Below are positions 56,301 through 57,028 of a stretch of DNA of 57,028 nucleotides, in pieces. Below the pieces are notes generated by a model, which saw nothing but the letters and a program-made list of their open reading frames with translations, was not told the DNA's origin and did no database searches. This DNA is from Candidatus Cibiobacter qucibialis (GTDB lineage Bacteria; Bacillota; Clostridia; Oscillospirales; Ruminococcaceae): contig SAUS01000006.1 in assembly GCA_004000625.1 (NCBI GenBank), forward strand, positions 1 through 57,028. Reading direction: 5' to 3'. Each line of letters begins with the position of its first letter. Position 1 is the stretch's first letter. The position numbers were made by a program, and so were the translations under genes.

Positions 56301-56878
56301 AGCGCCTGCGCCGGGTGTGGCAGCGCCTGGGTAAAGTGATACAGTTCCTGCACCGCCCGGCCTGTGGTATCATCCGTCCGGCCGCGGTCATACAGGTCCG
56401 CAAAGGCACAGAAGTCAGGATCGGTATATGCCTGTTCCAGCACGGTGGAAAGGGTTTCCTGCTGCAGGCGCACCAGGGTAGCGTCATCCGCAATGGTAAA
56501 ATCCGGCGGAACATCCAGAGCCGAAAAGTTCTGCTGCACAAAATGCAGGCAGAACGCATCCACTGTGCCGATGGATGCCCGCTGCAGCCGCATCTGCTGG
56601 CGGCGCAGGCGCACATCCTGTGGATGCTGGCGAATCTCTGCTGCCAGGCGCTTGGTAATATCCGCCCGCAGCTTGGCCGCTGCCGCATTGGTAAATGTCA
56701 TGATCAACAGGGAATCTGCATCCACCGGGTGGTCCGGGTCGGTGATCAGCCCCGCCACACGTTCCACCAGCACCCGCGTTTTGCCGGAGCCAGCCGCAGC
56801 CGAAACCAACAGGCTGCCGCCGCGGGCCTGAATGGCCGCGGCCTGCGCCGGGGTAAATTGAATTTTCGCTTCCGCCAT
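53339..56878 (-). CDS. addA: ATP-dependent helicase/nuclease subunit A
   Basis: The 1179-residue AddA is the UvrD-like helicase and nuclease subunit that processes double-strand breaks for recombination in Firmicutes. Walker A is SAAAGSGKTRVLVER (about residues 26-40). LIMTFTNAAAAKLRADITKR (20), the Walker B region VLVDEYQDTNALQDAIYFAL (20) and TIMTVHRSKGLEFPVVFVAN (20) are helicase motifs, with MRILYVALTRAQDALIITV following. The RecB-type nuclease motif is EILDYKTDKS with YAAQLRLY at the C-terminus. It is full length. No addB is within reach upstream: 93 bp before the start lies MITE copy 7 and the window end. Confidence 0.96.
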   Translation of the reverse strand: MAEAKIQFTPAQAAAIQARGGSLLVSAAAGSGKTRVLVERVAGLITDPDHPVDADSLLIMTFTNAAAAKLRADITKRLAAEIRQHPQDVRLRRQQMRLQRASIGTVDAFCLHFVQQNFSALDVPPDFTIADDATLVRLQQETLSTVLEQAYTDPDFCAFADLYDRGRTDDTTGRAVQELYHFTQALPHPAQALQRFVEMWQSDAPPEKTQWGQAVLRETSARIKGVLRLLRTAQKIAAKDPAADKALTAVLMDDEDRMLLVLDRLDHGAWDTVPEALDNADNWRRAGRVPGGIASNIAAMSANMLRDRAKKHIATLRTDFLLCPAADYQADRRRAAPLVAALVRAVEQYRRTLLEAKLAEKVLDYADLEHMTLELLLTPEHERTSLCRTVSARYSAVLVDEYQDTNALQDAIYFALAAPDASNLFFVGDIKQSIYRFRQADPSVFVGKQTAWQPYPADAPVPYPEPATIALDANFRSARDVIRGINYFFETFFSRRLGGIDYGDGQRLVVGRKDETYPGLCELDVIREADTAADARTIAARIAQMMADGYPVRDAEPGKTRPCQYDDFCILLRGRSDFALYEAALTALDIPVYADVAADLLDAPHVRPFAALLRVLDNPAQDVELSAVLLSPLYPYTPDDLVQLRAAVRGGSLYAAVLHGSDPRFAPFLQDMEVYRELARTLTVGQLIEELFARTGYLAAVGAMPDGARCRDDLLAFAAWAANAGARGLSALVRAMDAAKAGSGVQAPSIGQSRPGCVTIMTVHRSKGLEFPVVFVANTSHKFNQSDAIYPVLYHKELGIGLMLRAGSSASRYKTLPYTAVAQTIKRETLSEEMRILYVALTRAQDALIITVPLKRPESELKNPAMFASAEATDAEAMLGAQNWALWLLTAAMLHPASEELWKYSELLPHHIPTEAPLNIRLLDPPPAAQAAEPEAPALPDDALTERLLEAFTWQSPNKALETIPVKVSVSAVTHTKQELTLRRPAFLQKSGMTGAERGTAIHAFLQSVPFGPQPPELEAEVQRQLDLHLLDPELAKVLDLEQVRPFFASGVWQRIAAARQVLREEPFITALPAGEVVPEAAGQGRAAKAPVLVQGIADVVLVFDDHAEILDYKTDKSRNATYYIESYAAQLRLYRRAFALRLPVPVTKLTIYSFAMQDEIDIPLEYAAFGIGDKLLGR

Positions 56879-56971
56879 TGTTGTCTCCTTATCCGGCGTT
56901 TTTGCATTTTAAGGTATATCTGAAAGCAGAGAAAATAACGACAATTTTACAAACACAAGACGAATTCCAAT

Positions 56972-57028
56972 GGCAATACCGCATAATTCTAAGTGCCGAT
57001 ACGGCGAGCGAGGTGCGGCAGCTGCTAG
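56972..57028 (+). mobile_element. MITE-like palindromic element, copy 7 (5' part only)
   Basis: These are the first 57 bp of the element in forward orientation, starting GGCAATACCGCATAATTC and cut by the window end. The left flank is CAAT; the right flank is outside. Confidence 0.9.

Noticed and set aside
54494..56923. Open frame of 809 codons on the plus strand opposite addA
   Set aside because: Antisense to a gene with all helicase and nuclease motifs; no ribosome binding site or recognisable fold.
1..57028. CRISPR array
   Set aside because: The repeated sequences are dispersed 172-bp elements with target duplications, not short regularly spaced direct repeats, and no cas gene is present.

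Overview
The window looks like a contig from a GC-rich, butyrate-forming gut member of the Oscillospiraceae/Ruminococcaceae (Faecalibacterium-Gemmiger-Subdoligranulum type). The evidence is a complete acetyl-CoA to butyrate gene set with a butyryl-CoA:acetate CoA-transferase, Firmicutes-style T-box and L10 leaders, AddA rather than RecB, an asp23-fakA-recG block, and a DUF4358 lipoprotein. The placement is inference from gene content; no rRNA or tRNA gene was found.

Layout. 1-3200: 5-formyl-THF cyclo-ligase, a lipoprotein and a purine permease. 3285-10214 (minus): coaD-thlA-crt-hbd-bcd-etfB-etfA, the carbon and electron route from acetyl-CoA to butyryl-CoA. 10784-12130 (plus): but, the final step, divergent from coaD across a 569-bp regulatory region with Rex-like palindromes. 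12172-14021: fhs behind a ZTP (pfl) riboswitch with its terminator. 14144-17142: PsiE-like membrane protein, a G5/3D-domain cell-wall protein, rplM-rpsI. 17637-21434 (plus): TtcA-like, alr, lepA. 21673-25501 (minus): pheST under a Phe T-box. 25573-34143: BI-1 protein, hemW, an operon of an unknown gene, cca, acpS and an orphan mazF, a GNAT protein, a glycosyltransferase, a HAD phosphatase and two very small genes. 34430-42224 (minus): CmpB-like membrane protein, pncB, dacF, recG, fakA, asp23. 42583-43050: CBS-domain protein. 43387-49130 (minus): an MMPL/RND transporter translationally coupled to a 1076-residue surface protein with GLUG repeats. 49522-53107 (minus): rpmG-secE-nusG-rplK-rplA-rplJ-rplL, closed by a terminator with no rpoB behind it. 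53339-56878 (minus): addA.

The most striking non-genic feature is a 172-bp, almost fully palindromic, non-autonomous mobile element (MITE-like). There are five complete copies, each with a perfect 4-bp target-site duplication (TTAT, TTAA, CTAA, CTTA, TATG), and both window ends lie inside further copies. One copy carries a 113-bp structured insert. Several copies lie in transcribed untranslated regions, directly at a stop codon, 18 bp before a start codon, or between a promoter and a small gene. Other points of interest are an orphan mazF whose Shine-Dalgarno sequence lies in a 17-bp hairpin, the MMPL-GLUG pair, two small proteins of 41 and 46 residues, and Rex-like boxes, one of which overlaps the predicted -35 of the butyrate gene set.
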